DNA of 64,000 nucleotides from Onchidella celtica (Eukaryota; Mollusca; Gastropoda; Systellommatophora; Onchidiidae). The notes below the pieces were generated by a model. That model was not told the origin of the DNA, ran no database searches, and was given only the letters and a program-made list of their open reading frames with translations. How positions within the stretch are numbered: position 1 is the stretch's first letter; the number at the start of each line of letters is the position of its first letter. Location of the stretch: assembly GCA_963931925.1 (NCBI GenBank), contig OZ007581.1, positions 26,649,976 through 26,713,975 on the forward strand, given 5' to 3'. A program made the position numbers and the translations under genes. Of the stretch, positions 1 to 11,209 are shown one piece after another.

Positions 1-464
1 TATGAGCGTGAATGTGATAATGCACTATTGCCATGTTGAGGGGCTAGTGAACTAATAATGTACTGGTGAAATGATAATGTCTATTGAAATGATAATGTGT
101 TATTGCCCTGCTGAGGTGCTAGGGGAGTGCTAAGGTGTATGACAATAGGAAGGTGATATTGAGAGACTGCGGTGCCAGTAAATTATTAATGTGCTATTAA
201 GACCCTGAGGGGAGAGGCTGAGGCCGAAGTGCCTTTAGGAGTAACTACCGGATTGTGGATCCGAGGGAGAGTGTGTGTGAGAATAAGGCCGTTGTACGGC
301 AGTTGAGTTCAATAATATAATGTATGTAATTGCGCTATTATCTGTATAATTATGTTTAATAAATGTGTGAGTCTGATGGATTGTTCTGTTAAGTGTTAAC
401 TTGTTTGTTCGTGATTGTTGTCCTGTCATAACTTATTACATCTCCCAGTCTGGGATTTGTGACA
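1..464 (+). repeat. 5' LTR of element A, 3' part only
   Basis: The end at 464 reads GGGATTTGTGACA, and the reverse complement of the left end of the solo LTR at 31945 is the same. An AATAAA poly(A) signal lies at 358-363, and the solo LTR has its equivalent at 32046-32051. The LTR start is outside the window. By comparison with the solo copy the full LTR should be about 1.16 kb. The TATA-like TTTAAAAG seen in the solo LTR is degraded here near 232. Confidence 0.9.
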
Positions 465-465
465 C

Positions 466-478
466 TGGGGGCTCGTCC
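466..478 (+). other. Primer-binding site, tRNA-Pro type
   Basis: TGGGGGCTCGTCC starts two bases after the LTR end. It equals the first 13 bases of the tRNA-Pro primer-binding site used by gammaretroviruses such as murine leukaemia virus (established knowledge), after which the match stops. The position directly after the LTR supports priming of minus-strand synthesis by tRNA-Pro. Confidence 0.8.
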
Positions 479-1422
479 TGTTTACCTGTGGTCATTTTGA
501 CATTGTGTATTCGTTATATCTAGTTGTTTTTCTGTTGTGCTAGGAATTCGTGCTGTTGTCCTTGTTCGTGGGATGAATGGAAATTTCATGATGATATGAT
601 TTATGTATGTTTATGAATAATAATATGTATTGATGCATGTATTTTGATGAATATGTATTAATGTGTACTTAAATTTCTGCAGAGTGTGCGTGCCAGGTTG
701 TAGAGGTCAAGCAGCCAGAGCTCCGAGGAAGGGAAAAATTGAAATCTAGGGTGAAAGTTAAGTAAAAGTCAAAATTTTTGTGCCCTGGATTGTGGGCTGT
801 TCCTTTAATCTGTCTTTTTCCCTGTTTTTGCTGTTTTTGTTGTCGTTGTAGGTTATACGGGCGGTGGCGCGGGTTTGCTGTGGTGAACTTGGTTTGTCCT
901 CTTCGGGAGGTGGGCTAATCTAGGAACCGCGTTCATCACAGTGAACAGTTCTGTAGGGACCTGTATTTTTGTTTAGATTGTAGCGTTCTATCTTCCTCGT
1001 TGTTTTAGGAAGACGTCTCTCTTGTCCCTCTCTTACCTTCTGTAGATACGTTCTTTTTTTTCAGACTCTGTTCTTGTTCGTACCGTGTTGTGTAATCGGC
1101 GTAGTTAGGTTGCATTTTTTTCCATTATATTTTCTTTTGTAGAAGCTTTGTCCTAGTCTGGTTCGTTGTCCTTGACGTACTTGTGGTCCTTCTACTGTAT
1201 TTCTTCATTCTTGTCGTTTCTATTTTCTTTTATAATTAATAGCGCTATACATTTTATAGATATAGAATTAGTTGTGCTGTAAAGGTAAATTTCTGAATTG
1301 TATTTGAGACAACTGGGTATTGTTATATCTGGTGTGATCTCAGGTCTCTGGTCGTATCGTTAGTGATCATACCGACAGGTTGGTCGTTCGCATAATAGAT
1401 ACCATAACCATAAATCTGTGAA
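479..1422 (+). other. Element A 5' untranslated leader
   Basis: This leader of about 940 bases between the primer-binding site and the gag ATG is T-rich and has no long open frame. It contains pyrimidine tracts near 1040-1080 and 1200-1230. I see no convincing splice or packaging signal. Confidence 0.6.
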
Positions 1423-4089
1423 ATGGCGGAACTCCAACAACTAATGAAGTTGGGTAAGGAACTTGGCCTGGAGGGAGAAGAGCTACGCGGCTGGATTAAA
1501 GAACAGCAGGCGGATTTGCGCGATGAGCGTGCTAAGGATAGAGAGCGAGAAAAAGAGGCTAAGGCTCAGGAGCAGGAGAGAGAGGCTAAGGATAAGGAAC
1601 AGGAAAGGGAGTTTAAGTTAAAGGAGTTAGAAGCTCAGCAACAGGAGAGACAGGCTAAGGAAAGGGAGCAGGAGATAAGGTTAAAGGAGATAGAAGCTCA
1701 AGAGCGGGAGACAGACGCGCGAGTAAGAATCGCGGAATTAGAACTCAAAAAGAATGCGCCAACAGAAACAGTTGAGCGGCAGGTACACAATAAAGGTGGT
1801 GTTAGGATTAAGCTCCCTACGTTCGACGACCGGAAGGACGACATAGACGCCTTCCTTTACAGGTTCGAACTGAACGCACAATTGCAATGGGGGGAAAATA
1901 AGGAATTATGGGCCACGTACCTGGCGTCTCTATTGCAAGGGCGAGCGTTAACCTACTTTAAAGAGCTACAGCGCGAAGACGTGCAAGATTACGATAAGCT
2001 GAAGGCTTTGCTGCTTCGCCGATTTGCGCGTACCGAGGAATATTTCCGGGAGCACTTTAGGCGGGCACGTGCAGATACCAGGGAGGACTTTGCTGCCTTC
2101 GTCGCGAGACTAACGGAGTATTTCGCGAACTGGGTAGACTTGGCGCATGTGGGCGCGGATTTTGCTAAACTGAAAGACTTAATGATCCGTGACCAGCTGT
2201 ACGCGTCGTGCCATAAAGATCTGGTGGCCTTCCTGAAAGAAAACGAACCCGCGACGGTGCAGGAGGCGTCTAAGTTGGCGGAAGCATACCGTACGGCACA
2301 TCCGTCCAAACCAGTCGCCAGGGCGTACGTCCAAGATGCTGGGTACGTCGCCGTTGTCGAAGGGTCGCCGGAAGGACTTGGGGACAGGTCGCGTCAGCGT
2401 GGTGCCTATAGTGGGCAAGCCCAGGGGCAGCGTAGGGGCTATCACCAATCACCGGCATATGGATCCGGTAAGTTTGACCGAGCAGGAGGGCTAGGTCGCG
2501 GTAATGGCCGGGGGCGACTTGTGACCTTTGCCGATGACCGACGGCATAGGGACTCTAGTTCCGGTCGCGATGGGTCACGGGGACCCAGGCCTAGTGCAGC
2601 ACAGGGAGCGGAGTGTTGGACTTGCGGACGCGTGGGTCACTTTTCACGCGAGTGTAGGGCCGCGAAGTGTTGGAACTGCGGTAGAGCAGATCACATCAGC
2701 GTGAATTGCCCTGCAGGTAGGATAGCGGCGAACGCGGACAGTAGCTCCAGTCCATGTCCCCCAAAAAAATTTCATCATGCGGCTGCGTGTGTTACATCGG
2801 ACAACGGAGGCGGACAGTATTCTAAGTGTCCCAGTTGTGAGAAGTTATTATCTTCCGGTGTTTTACCTTGTGGGAGAAAGATCCCCGTTATAAATTCATG
2901 TCATACAGGAGGTGGTCTTAGGGTTTATCCGGGGTTTGTTGGGGACGAACCGGTCTCGGTTTTACGAGATACAGGATCTACCGTTGTGGGAGTGCATAGG
3001 GATTGCATTCGGGATTCACAGCTTACAGGTGAGACTGTCCCGTGCATCCAATTTTCGGGGGCCATTGAGAAATTACCCATGGCAAGAATAGTGATAGATA
3101 CACCTTTCCTTAGCGGGGAAGTCGAAGCAGTCGTTGGTTGTTTTCCAGGCGCCCAGCTCATCATTGGGAATGTATCACGGGTAGTTTCCCCTTCCGATGA
3201 GAACGTGCAAGCATGGTCGCAATCAAAAGGTATTGACTTTTGCGCCGCGGTCGAAACACGTCGACGGGTAGCTGATAAAGATAAGATTAGACCTTTGGCG
3301 ACGCCAGCGGTCAACCTAGATATCACGCCAGAGCGCTTGGCGAGATTACAAAGGGAGGATCCATCATTAAACCCATGTTTTGGGGAAGCGCGAACCGAGA
3401 AAACGAGGAGATATAAGAACGGGTCGTCCTCCTTTATTGTTCAGGCGGGCATTCTGTTCCGTATGTACGTCACAGTGGCTTCCGTTCAAAAGCAGGTCGT
3501 CGTGCCGCGGTCGTTAATTGCTACAGTATTGCGTCTGGCCCATGATGTTCCATTAGCGGGTCATATGGGAAGTGCTAGAACCAAGGAGAGAGTTCTGAAA
3601 GATTTTTATTGGCCATCGATACATAGAGATGTGCGGTTGTATTGTAAGACGTGCAGTGCGTGCCAAAAGACGACGCATAAGAGTCGTACACCCCAGACTC
3701 CTCTTCAAAGGATCCCCACGGTTTCGGAACCGTTTAAAAAGGTTTCGATAGACCTTGTTGATTTAAGAGAAAGATTATCTTCAGCGCGCACTATAGCAGA
3801 GGAAGCTTCTAGTATCGCTTCAGCAAGAGCAAAGAACTATAAAGATAGAGGGTCCAAACTGAGAATTTTTAAGCCAGGAGACAAGGTCCTATTGTTGTTA
3901 CCTACGGACCATAATAAGTTATTGATCACATGGAAAGGTCCGTATGTTATTGAGGAAATTGTTTCAAAGGTAGATTACGCTATCCACATTGATGGATCAG
4001 TAAAGGTTTTCCACGTTGATATGCTGCAGAGGTTTCATGAGAGACCAGAGTATCTGTATTATCATACTGGTATTAAAGGACATACCTAA
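1423..4089 (+). CDS. Element A Gag-protease-integrase polyprotein, internally deleted
   Basis: The frame encodes 888 residues. Residues 1-110 are a charged K/E/R/Q coiled coil. Residues 125-290 resemble a Ty3/gypsy capsid, with a C-terminal helical stretch near 255-290 that looks SCAN-like. Two CCHC zinc knuckles follow, C398 to C411 and C416 to C429. The aspartic protease motif D-T-G begins at D516. An integrase H2C2 zinc finger lies near 707-750. The frame then jumps, near base 3760, straight into the integrase C-terminal domain (about 775-875), so the DDE core is missing. The start is supported by an N-terminal pattern shared with element B (MAE, then K-x-L-G, then E-E and W). There is no stop between gag and protease here, unlike element B. 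Confidence 0.88.
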   Translation: MAELQQLMKLGKELGLEGEELRGWIKEQQADLRDERAKDREREKEAKAQEQEREAKDKEQEREFKLKELEAQQQERQAKEREQEIRLKEIEAQERETDARVRIAELELKKNAPTETVERQVHNKGGVRIKLPTFDDRKDDIDAFLYRFELNAQLQWGENKELWATYLASLLQGRALTYFKELQREDVQDYDKLKALLLRRFARTEEYFREHFRRARADTREDFAAFVARLTEYFANWVDLAHVGADFAKLKDLMIRDQLYASCHKDLVAFLKENEPATVQEASKLAEAYRTAHPSKPVARAYVQDAGYVAVVEGSPEGLGDRSRQRGAYSGQAQGQRRGYHQSPAYGSGKFDRAGGLGRGNGRGRLVTFADDRRHRDSSSGRDGSRGPRPSAAQGAECWTCGRVGHFSRECRAAKCWNCGRADHISVNCPAGRIAANADSSSSPCPPKKFHHAAACVTSDNGGGQYSKCPSCEKLLSSGVLPCGRKIPVINSCHTGGGLRVYPGFVGDEPVSVLRDTGSTVVGVHRDCIRDSQLTGETVPCIQFSGAIEKLPMARIVIDTPFLSGEVEAVVGCFPGAQLIIGNVSRVVSPSDENVQAWSQSKGIDFCAAVETRRRVADKDKIRPLATPAVNLDITPERLARLQREDPSLNPCFGEARTEKTRRYKNGSSSFIVQAGILFRMYVTVASVQKQVVVPRSLIATVLRLAHDVPLAGHMGSARTKERVLKDFYWPSIHRDVRLYCKTCSACQKTTHKSRTPQTPLQRIPTVSEPFKKVSIDLVDLRERLSSARTIAEEASSIASARAKNYKDRGSKLRIFKPGDKVLLLLPTDHNKLLITWKGPYVIEEIVSKVDYAIHIDGSVKVFHVDMLQRFHERPEYLYYHTGIKGHT

Positions 4090-4099
4090 TGTCGTGTGA

Positions 4100-4900
4100 T
4101 TCTTTGACGATATAGCATGTCATACGTCGACATGGTCTGATCATATTCAGACACTAACAGTAATTTTTCAACGATTACGTCATTTTGGGTTAACTGCTAA
4201 ACCCGCAAAGATGGATTTGGCCTGTCCAGAGATAATATTCTTAGGACATATTGTGGGTAGAGGTGTTCAGAGACCTGAAGTAACAAAAACTGACAAGTTG
4301 GTAGGGTTGCAAATCCCTAAAACAAAGAAACAAGTCAGAAGCTTAGTGGGAATTTTAAATTATTACAGAAAGTTCATTCCAAATTTTTCCTCCTTGTCAT
4401 CTTCTCTTACTGACCTTACTAAGAAGGGACAACCCGATAAGGTCCAGTGGACGTCTGAATGTCAGACATCATTTGATAATTTGGTGACAGCATTATCATC
4501 GTCACCCATTCTGATATTACCCGATTTTCGATCTAATTTTATCCTCAGAACGGATGCGTCGGACTCTGGTGTCGGCGCTTGTCTTCTACAGGAGAAGAAC
4601 GAATGTCTCCATCCTGTATGTTATGTCAGTAGGAAGTTATTGCAGAGAGAAAGAAAGTATTCTGTGATAGAGCGTGAGTGTCTTGCCATTGTCTGGTCCG
4701 TCCAGAAACTAGGACGTTATCTCATGGGACGAGAATTTTGTATCCAGACAGACCACAAGCCACTGACATTTTTGTCGAAGAATCGTTCGTCCAGCCCACG
4801 CTTGTCTAGATGGGCATTGGCTTTGCAGCCGTATACCTTCGTTATTCAACCAATTCCAGGAACCAGCAATCATATCGCCGACTACCTTAGTCGAGCCTAG
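4100..4900 (+). pseudogene. Element A reverse transcriptase 3' remnant plus RNase H
   Basis: The remnant opens just before the reverse transcriptase catalytic FDD and keeps the rest of the palm and the thumb, including the motifs F-L-G-H and L-N-Y-Y-R-K-F-I-P. RNase H follows, with an active-site R-T-D-A-S-D, the R-E-C-L-A-I segment and T-D-H-K-P-L, and the end is near the expected terminus. Everything before FDD, roughly two thirds of the reverse transcriptase, has been deleted. The frame differs from that of the upstream polyprotein and begins right after a TGA. It lies downstream of the integrase C-terminus, which preserves the unusual domain order. Confidence 0.88.
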
Positions 4901-5242
4901 GGGAAGATTTCAGGAGCTTATACATCGGAGGACAGGAACATTGACAGGATCTGTGTGAATGAGTCGACTTTAAAATATGGACATTATAAATATGATATGA
5001 AGAATGGTTGATAGGTTGATTGGTTTTTGATTCGGTATTAGGTATTGTGTTTAGTTAGCTATTGATGATGGGATACATATATGCATATTGCAGGCCATAT
5101 TGATCCCCATATTTTCCCCTGATTTCGGTATTTTATATACTAGGGGAACTGCTAGGTCATTTTTTTTTGTGTAGGTATTGCTCACGCTCACTCGTTGACA
5201 GTCATCTTGATGCGATTTGAAATTAATTGCATTAATTTTTTT

Positions 5243-5256
5243 GGGGTGGGGGATGA
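5243..5256 (+). other. Polypurine tract of element A
   Basis: GGGGTGGGGGATGA sits directly before the LTR start at 5257. Element B has GGGGTGGGGGA in the same place (56476-56489, minus strand). This is the expected plus-strand primer. Confidence 0.8.
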
Positions 5257-5570
5257 TGTCACGAGTGGAGTGAGTGCAATTAAGGGGATTGCTACAGAGC
5301 GGGTGTAGAGTAAAATTAACGCACGTAGACAAGTAAGTTAAGCGTGCTGTTGTGAGTAGTGGGAGGGTCTGAATGAGGCGAAAGCGCTGTATTACTATCA
5401 CTGCAAGTTAGAAGGTCCTACGGAACGGACCTGTGAATAAGAGCCCATCGGGCGGACATAAGGGGGGCAGTCGAGAAGACTAGTGAGAGAGTCTTTCCAG
5501 TGATGACTGGTATGTAGAACGTTGATTGATTATTATGATTGATGTATTATAATTATTATATTCGTCTATT
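5257..5570 (+). repeat. 3' LTR of element A, truncated
   Basis: It begins TGTCACGAGTGGAGTGAG, identical to the start of the solo LTR (33107, minus strand). It stays alignable with that copy to about 5570, including TTTCCAGTGATGACTGGTA near 5495. It then breaks off, so about 850 bases of the LTR are missing. Confidence 0.88.
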
Positions 5571-8140
5571 TCCAGTAAGAGTTTTTAATTTCACTTTTAT
5601 TTGATCTTATTTATAAGAATCTGGAAGCTGAAAACTACTCCAAGTAAAAACTATACTAAAATAACGAAGATAACCCTGAACGGCCCAACGTGGCTTTTAT
5701 CGTGCCGACACGCCATTTAACCAAAACTGAAACTCAAACTGAAACCGGAGCTCATTATATTTTTCGATAAAATTTCTTTTATTCTTTTGTTCAATTGTTT
5801 TATTGGGTTCAATTTTCTGTCCTGTTACATGTTGTTTTTTTTTTCTTGATGAAGATCAACCGATCAAACGCATGATTTTGTCTTCTCTTTTCCTTTGCAT
5901 TATATTATAAATTATTGTTTCGAACGTTAGGCTTTGCTATACAATGTTTTCTTTTGCTATACTTTGGCTATACTTTCCTGAGTATCCCAACTTTAAAAAT
6001 TTTTCTAAGATCTTCAGTATAAATTGCATCTTTTTAAGACGCCATGGTTATTATTTAGATACAGTGTAGAATAGCGAGTGTAATTAAATTGTATTTCTAT
6101 ATAGCTTTCAATGCACTGGAACAGCGAAAGCCCGCATATTATGACAATAGCAGATGAACATGAATTGTATCGATTTTCATGTTAATTTCATAGCACCAGT
6201 GCTTAGAAATAAAGAATGTATCGTTTCTTTTTTGTTTGCTGTGCTATTGTGTGTCTGACAAACAAAATGTATAAAATAAATATTTATTGTATTTTCTATA
6301 TTGTGTCATTTGGGTATTACTTCTTAAGCGAGGCTTTGCTATGTACATGTACAACTTTTTCCTTTTGCCAGTTTTGACTTTGGTGCCAACCAACAGTTTT
6401 TATGTGGTTGTTATCATTGCGTGTCTGTGTGTTTGTGTTTGCGTGTGTGTTTGTGTGTTGCTTGACGTCACAAAGGAAGGTGTAGGGAAGGGTTGTGGAG
6501 CTGTGTCAGGTGCAGGCACGTTGGGGGCTGGTAACGCCAGCCTATCGGAACATATTGCTACAGGGATTGCAGGGGAATGTCAGGCCTGCGTCGGATATTT
6601 GGGTCCTTTTGTTGCTTCCTCTTTTCAGTTGCTCTGACCCCAAAGGTGGTCTGGAACTTGACCTAAGCCTGTTTTGACGGTTTTCTCAAAGCGTCATGGT
6701 CGGATGAGAGTTCTGACCACTGGCTTTTTAATTTTCGCATGCTATTGCTAATGGTATCGGGAATTTTGTTCATCCCTACAAGAAAAACAACAACAACATA
6801 GCCTTACAGTATGACGCCTTATGGGAAGAATCACCGTTTTGCGATCCACAGCTTCAAGCCTCCACACATTCCCCGACGTGCTTCTCTGCAGAAATATATG
6901 TCATGACTCTCAGATAAAACCACGCATTGATTTAATATTCTATAAATATTTCATATTCTACATTTATTTGTTGTTTGATTGTTTTACAGTATCTCTTCAT
7001 TTTTCCATTTTCTTTCATTTTTTTTTGTTTTTTTGTTTTTTTTGTTGATGCTTATTTTTCTTGAGAAAAGTTTTAACCGAACTAAAAGTATTTTCTGTCT
7101 TCTCTTTTTCTTTACTTTTTATTGTATTGTTTGGGTCTTATTTCTTACGCGAGGCTTTGCTACATGCAACTTGTTCTTTTCGCCAAGTTTTGACTTTGCT
7201 CTAAGCCTTCCTGCCACCCCCACAGTTTTTCTGCAATTTTCGTACTATTTCGCCAGCTTTGATCGGGGCATCAATTTCATGTTCTCATTGTAAAACATCC
7301 AAGTTAGGCAAATCTATTTGAACTTTCTTGGTGTGATAGGAAATTTCGTTTCTCCGGACTAGCTAGATCTAGTATTATTAATATTAACACATGTATAATT
7401 CAAGTAAAAAAAAAAGACTGTACACCAATAAATGTTATATTTCAACAGATGAAATGTAGATCAACTATTGTTAGATTCACATCTATAATTATACATTTTG
7501 TTCAATTGAAGTATATCTGTGCTAAAATCAAAAAGAAAAAAATATAGTAAAATACCTGTTGGCGCACCCTAGATTGTGACAGCAGATTTTGCCCACTTTC
7601 TTTGGGGTTGTTTTTTTGTCTTTTGTTTGTTTTTATTATGAATAATGTATTTCCATGCACCAACATAATCATGACTTTGTACCATTATTTTTAGGAGAAA
7701 CCGAGACGGCAAAAAATATTTTTAAATTTTTCTCCCTTAAGGCAGTATCAGTAGGGGTTGCTAAGGTAAACAAACAATGTTGCCCCTTTGTCGACACGTT
7801 TATTCTAAAAAAAAAAAAAAAAGGAAAACTAACTCTGTCTGGTGCCGCCTTTTTCTTGTCCTACAATAGCCCTAAGGGTTATCGGCCTTGGTTTACTGTT
7901 CAGGACTATCCGATCTGATCCTGCCTTCTCTTGAAAGTTTTATACAGACAGACAGACAGACAGACGAGGGACGTACGTACGGACGGACGGACCGACGGAC
8001 AAACAGACAGATAGACATTGTGCGACATTTCCCACCGGGACTATAGGCCCTTCATTGAACCACCGAGTCGGCACTTTAAATTAATGATGCTTAATAAAAA
8101 GGAAGCGTCTCTGTACAACGCACATAATTCGATGACGTGG
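5571..8140. other. Non-coding T-rich region with a local repeat series
   Basis: I see no gene. Three imperfect direct repeats contain CGAGGCTTTGCTA or GTTAGGCTTTGCTA next to CTTCTCTTTTYC: about 5880-5960, 6285-6400 and 7090-7230. The last two also share TTTTGACTTTG and a downstream ACAGTTTTT, so this looks like an old local duplication. A GT-rich stretch lies at 6420-6455. Near 5683-5745 there is a copy of the dispersed CCGTTATCGTGCCGACGCGCC-type motif described in the findings. Confidence 0.6.
7946..8015. repeat. GACA/GACG microsatellite
   Basis: ACAGACAG units pass into GTAC and GGAC units and back to ACAG. It is a compound tetranucleotide tract with no coding potential. Confidence 0.9.
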
Positions 8141-8480
8141 AACACACACCGGAATACTGTATTACTGACCTTGTTAATTTGCATCGTTTTTAAAAATATG
8201 AATCGGCTTAGTAGCAAAACAATCCGACTCCTGATCGGAGATTGCGTGATTTGCGCTAATAATATACTTGAGTGTACGTCGATCACCAATGGCTACTCCA
8301 ACCCCTTTTCGCCTGATTAGTCAATCTGACTACCGCCCATTGATGCAAACTGACTAGACCCTCACGCTCCCAGGTCCATCTGTATATTCCATGTGTTGTC
8401 ACTTTAAATTCGTGAACACCATACCAAGTTTTGTTTCAGCAAAGCTTCACCAGTCGCGCTTTTTGGTAAACATGTTGTAC
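8140..8480 (+). repeat. Repeat family Y, copy 1 (partial)
   Basis: It shares long stretches with 16015-16530 (same strand) and 18560-19340 (opposite strand). Examples are GACCTTGTTAATTTGCAT, GAATCGGCTTAGTAGC and GACTAGACCCTCACGC. It breaks off after the shared CGCGCTTTTTGGTAAA. The repeat is unclassified. Confidence 0.85.
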
Positions 8481-8718
8481 GGATATGCACTGTCCATATC
8501 CACACAACATGTTGTACGGATATACACTTCCTAATAAAAAATATTATTTGGATCATACATAGCTGTATGTTTAAAATTTTTGGCTCCACTACCCCCGTTT
8601 TTTTTTTCCCCCTTTCATCTATGGACCGAATGTGAAAAGAATGTAAATATACTATTCGGTTTCTCCATAATAAAATCACACTTTTTGCTCCCGGCAGTAC
8701 GAATCAGATCGTTTAAAT

Positions 8719-9148
8719 CAGCCGTTCTCAACCTTTTCCAGGCAATATCCCTTAGACTATAACGTTTTCTTCATCACCCCTGCTCTTTTCCTCGACCCCC
8801 CCCCCCAACCCCCCCACCTCAAACAAAAAAAGAAACAACTGATGCATTTCACAAGCAAAGCCCCATTAATGACAATTGGCGTGGTGATTATGAATAATTA
8901 TTCATTATAAAAAAAAAGCATGTTTTATCAAATGCACTGAAAAAAGGAAAAAAAGAGGCCTTTTCTATTCATAAACCCCATCTACGCTGCAATGTCGTCG
9001 ACCCTTTCATGTTTCTCCCCCTCCCCCTCCCGTCGCCCCCTCGTCAAATTTTTCTTCGTTTTCATCCCCCTAGAAATAAAAATCGCCCCGGGGGGGGGGG
9101 GGGGGGGGCTGGGGGAGAGAGAAATATTGCCCACCTTGAGAACCACTG
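8719..9148. mobile_element. hAT-like MITE with 8-bp target duplication
   Basis: The left end is CAGCCGTTCTCAACC. The right end is the reverse complement of CAGTGGTTCTCAAGG. CAG-x-GGTTCTCAACC termini are typical of hAT/Charlie-type elements (family knowledge). The flanks are GTTTAAAT (8711-8718) and GTGTAAGT (9149-9156), matching at 6 of 8 bases, the size hAT transposases make. The 430-bp interior has no coding frame. It holds a 19-base G run (9090-9108) and C-rich tracts. Confidence 0.85.
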
Positions 9149-9156
9149 GTGTAAGT

Positions 9157-11020
9157 GAAAAGGAAAAAAACTAACGATGGTGTTCATTCAGGCATCCGAG
9201 TCAACTGATGACTTAAAAAGAGCAAATAATCCATTTTACTCGCGTAAACACAGCAAGTTTCACCCACTTGTTCACTTGAAACTACATTACCTCGGGCAGA
9301 CTTGAAATGGGCGTGGTTAGGATCAAGGGGAGGCTATCCCCATCAACAAATGCAACTTCCTGTCGACATAACCGGCATCTGATGACGCAACATCGTAGCT
9401 CCGCCCCTTGCTAGTCATGTTCCATTAGTCACGTCAGAGTGTGAGGTACGCGCTGTCTGGCCTAGCCATAACTAGGGACAGTTTTACGAGAGCAATGCTT
9501 AGCGCTACCGCGTTAATTTACAAGCAGTGTTTGGTTATGAGTAGAACGTTGGTATAGTGAGTCTCAACATTCAAGTTGCAACTAAAGTGACTCTCTCCTT
9601 CAAGTTGATGAATGAAAATCACTGAAACTTTGCTTGCAGCCTTTTTTTCGATTTGACGTATACTTTTATAACAGTATTTCATTTATTTTCATATAAATCA
9701 ACTTTAAAAAAATCTTTTCTGTTAAGGCAAATTAAAAAAAGAAAAAAAAAAGCTGTAGTCTATGCAAAGTTTCAGCAATTTCTATCCATCCATTTTAAAT
9801 ATCGTGTCATTTTAGTTGCGCCACTGATTTTGAGACTCATTGTAGTTGTTCTAAGGCATCTAAATTCGTGCAAAATTTGCAGAATTTGTAAATAGCAAAC
9901 TAAGCCAGTTTTTAGTGATTTCCAGCTTGGGGACGAATTGTAGGTAGTGGATCCACATCAAGATCTACCGAGTGTTGTTTGTTTTGTTTTGTTTTTCGGT
10001 ATTTTTGCGAGAAAATGCTACTTTCATGTTACATTTTGCATCTAAGTGGAAAAGTTTTTAACGAGGCGCAAAGTTTCAGCGGCTATATTGCGGGGGAAAG
10101 AGTTAAACTTGCATTATTACATAACTGCTTCTGTATGGATTTTAAGGAGTTGGGATATTTTTACATGTTTATGGTGGGCAGTAAACCTGGTGCCGGTCCA
10201 GAATGGCTGAATTTATTTAAGTGCCATTGAGTGAAATACTGCTGACCTTTTTTTTTTTGACAAGTCTATCTTAAGAAAAAAGCCGGAAAATATCCCAAAC
10301 AGAATTTATCATCTCTGAACTGTTCAAGTCACGAAATATCGTGAAATTCAATTTCCACTTCTTAGTTATGGGGAATTGTGGCTGACTTGAGTGAACTTAA
10401 AGAATGCCAAGACCTGAGAATAAAGTTATATTAAATTTGCTTCAGGTGTTTCGGTTGCAACGAACTTATTTTTGTTGTTGTTGTTTTGTATTTATATATA
10501 TATAATTAAATTCTTCATTTTCATATTTCACAGAAATTCAGATGTTTGAAGTAGAGGAGGTATTGTCATCTGTATGTAAATCTTACACTGGTTAAAGATC
10601 TTGTCCATTACCAATCACTAGACAGTATGCCATTACAATATCTAAAATGCTGGCCTTGTTCTAGTGGAATTTTTTTTTTCATTGCGATTGCTTTTTTTTT
10701 TTCTTTTTTTGGTCGTATATAGTTTTTTACAAGACCAGGGTTAATGCGCACATTGGGATAGATTTACTTGAAACGTATACGTGTAATCATCCATGTCTAG
10801 TTTTGTAGCGACAAGTGCCAAAATACATCTCTGGTCGATGATTTGATATTTTCCCTCTCTTTTCCTGTCTCCCTCCTTCCAGACCCTGTTTCTTATTGTT
10901 GGCCATAAGAAATATCTGATTATCAATAAAAGTACATGCATGATTTTCTGTCCTCACATTTTATGTAAACCTGTGACAAAAGAGTTTGTTTACACAATAA
11001 ACAACTTATTTCAAACTGGT
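9157..11020. other. Non-coding region
   Basis: I see no gene. The part from 9240 to 9560 is more GC-rich than its surroundings, with several CpG and the palindromic-looking GCTCCGCCCC near 9400, so it could hold a promoter, but no adjoining exon is recognisable. The rest is AT-rich with short homopolymers and TATATATA near 10495. Confidence 0.5.
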
Positions 11021-11121
11021 ATGTTAATATTTTATTAAATGTTGAATCATTAAATCAATAAAAAAAGACAACGGAATTTTGATGTTAAATATTAACAACA
11101 TGATAGCTCAGACATGCACGT

Positions 11122-11127
11122 TTTATT
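11122..11127 (-). terminator. Poly(A) signal of transporter copy 1
   Basis: AATAAA on the minus strand lies 82 bases after the stop codon of the transporter. A second AATAAA lies at 11031-11036. The surrounding 3' flank (11063-11195) is homologous to 34378-34490 beside transporter copy 2. Confidence 0.6.
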
Positions 11128-11209
11128 CCTGGACATAAGAACGATGACATTCGACAAATGAGTGCAATAATATGGTTTCATTTTACAATAGTTTGTGGAA
11201 AACCCATGC

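Larger units (their letters stand above)
1..5570 (+). mobile_element. Element A: degraded Gmr1-like Ty3/gypsy LTR retrotransposon
   Basis: The order seen is LTR end, primer-binding site, gag, protease, integrase zinc finger and integrase C-terminus, then the end of reverse transcriptase, RNase H, polypurine tract and LTR start. Integrase before reverse transcriptase is the reverse of normal Ty3/gypsy order and is the hallmark of Gmr1-like elements (family knowledge). The copy cannot be autonomous: the integrase core and most of the reverse transcriptase are deleted. The 5' LTR runs off the window and the 3' LTR breaks off near 5570. Its LTR matches the solo LTR at 31945-33107. Element B at the other end of the window has the same order but a different LTR. 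Confidence 0.9.

Noticed and set aside
9240..9560. A host promoter in a GC-richer stretch
   Set aside because: No TATA, no exon and no downstream frame could be tied to it.
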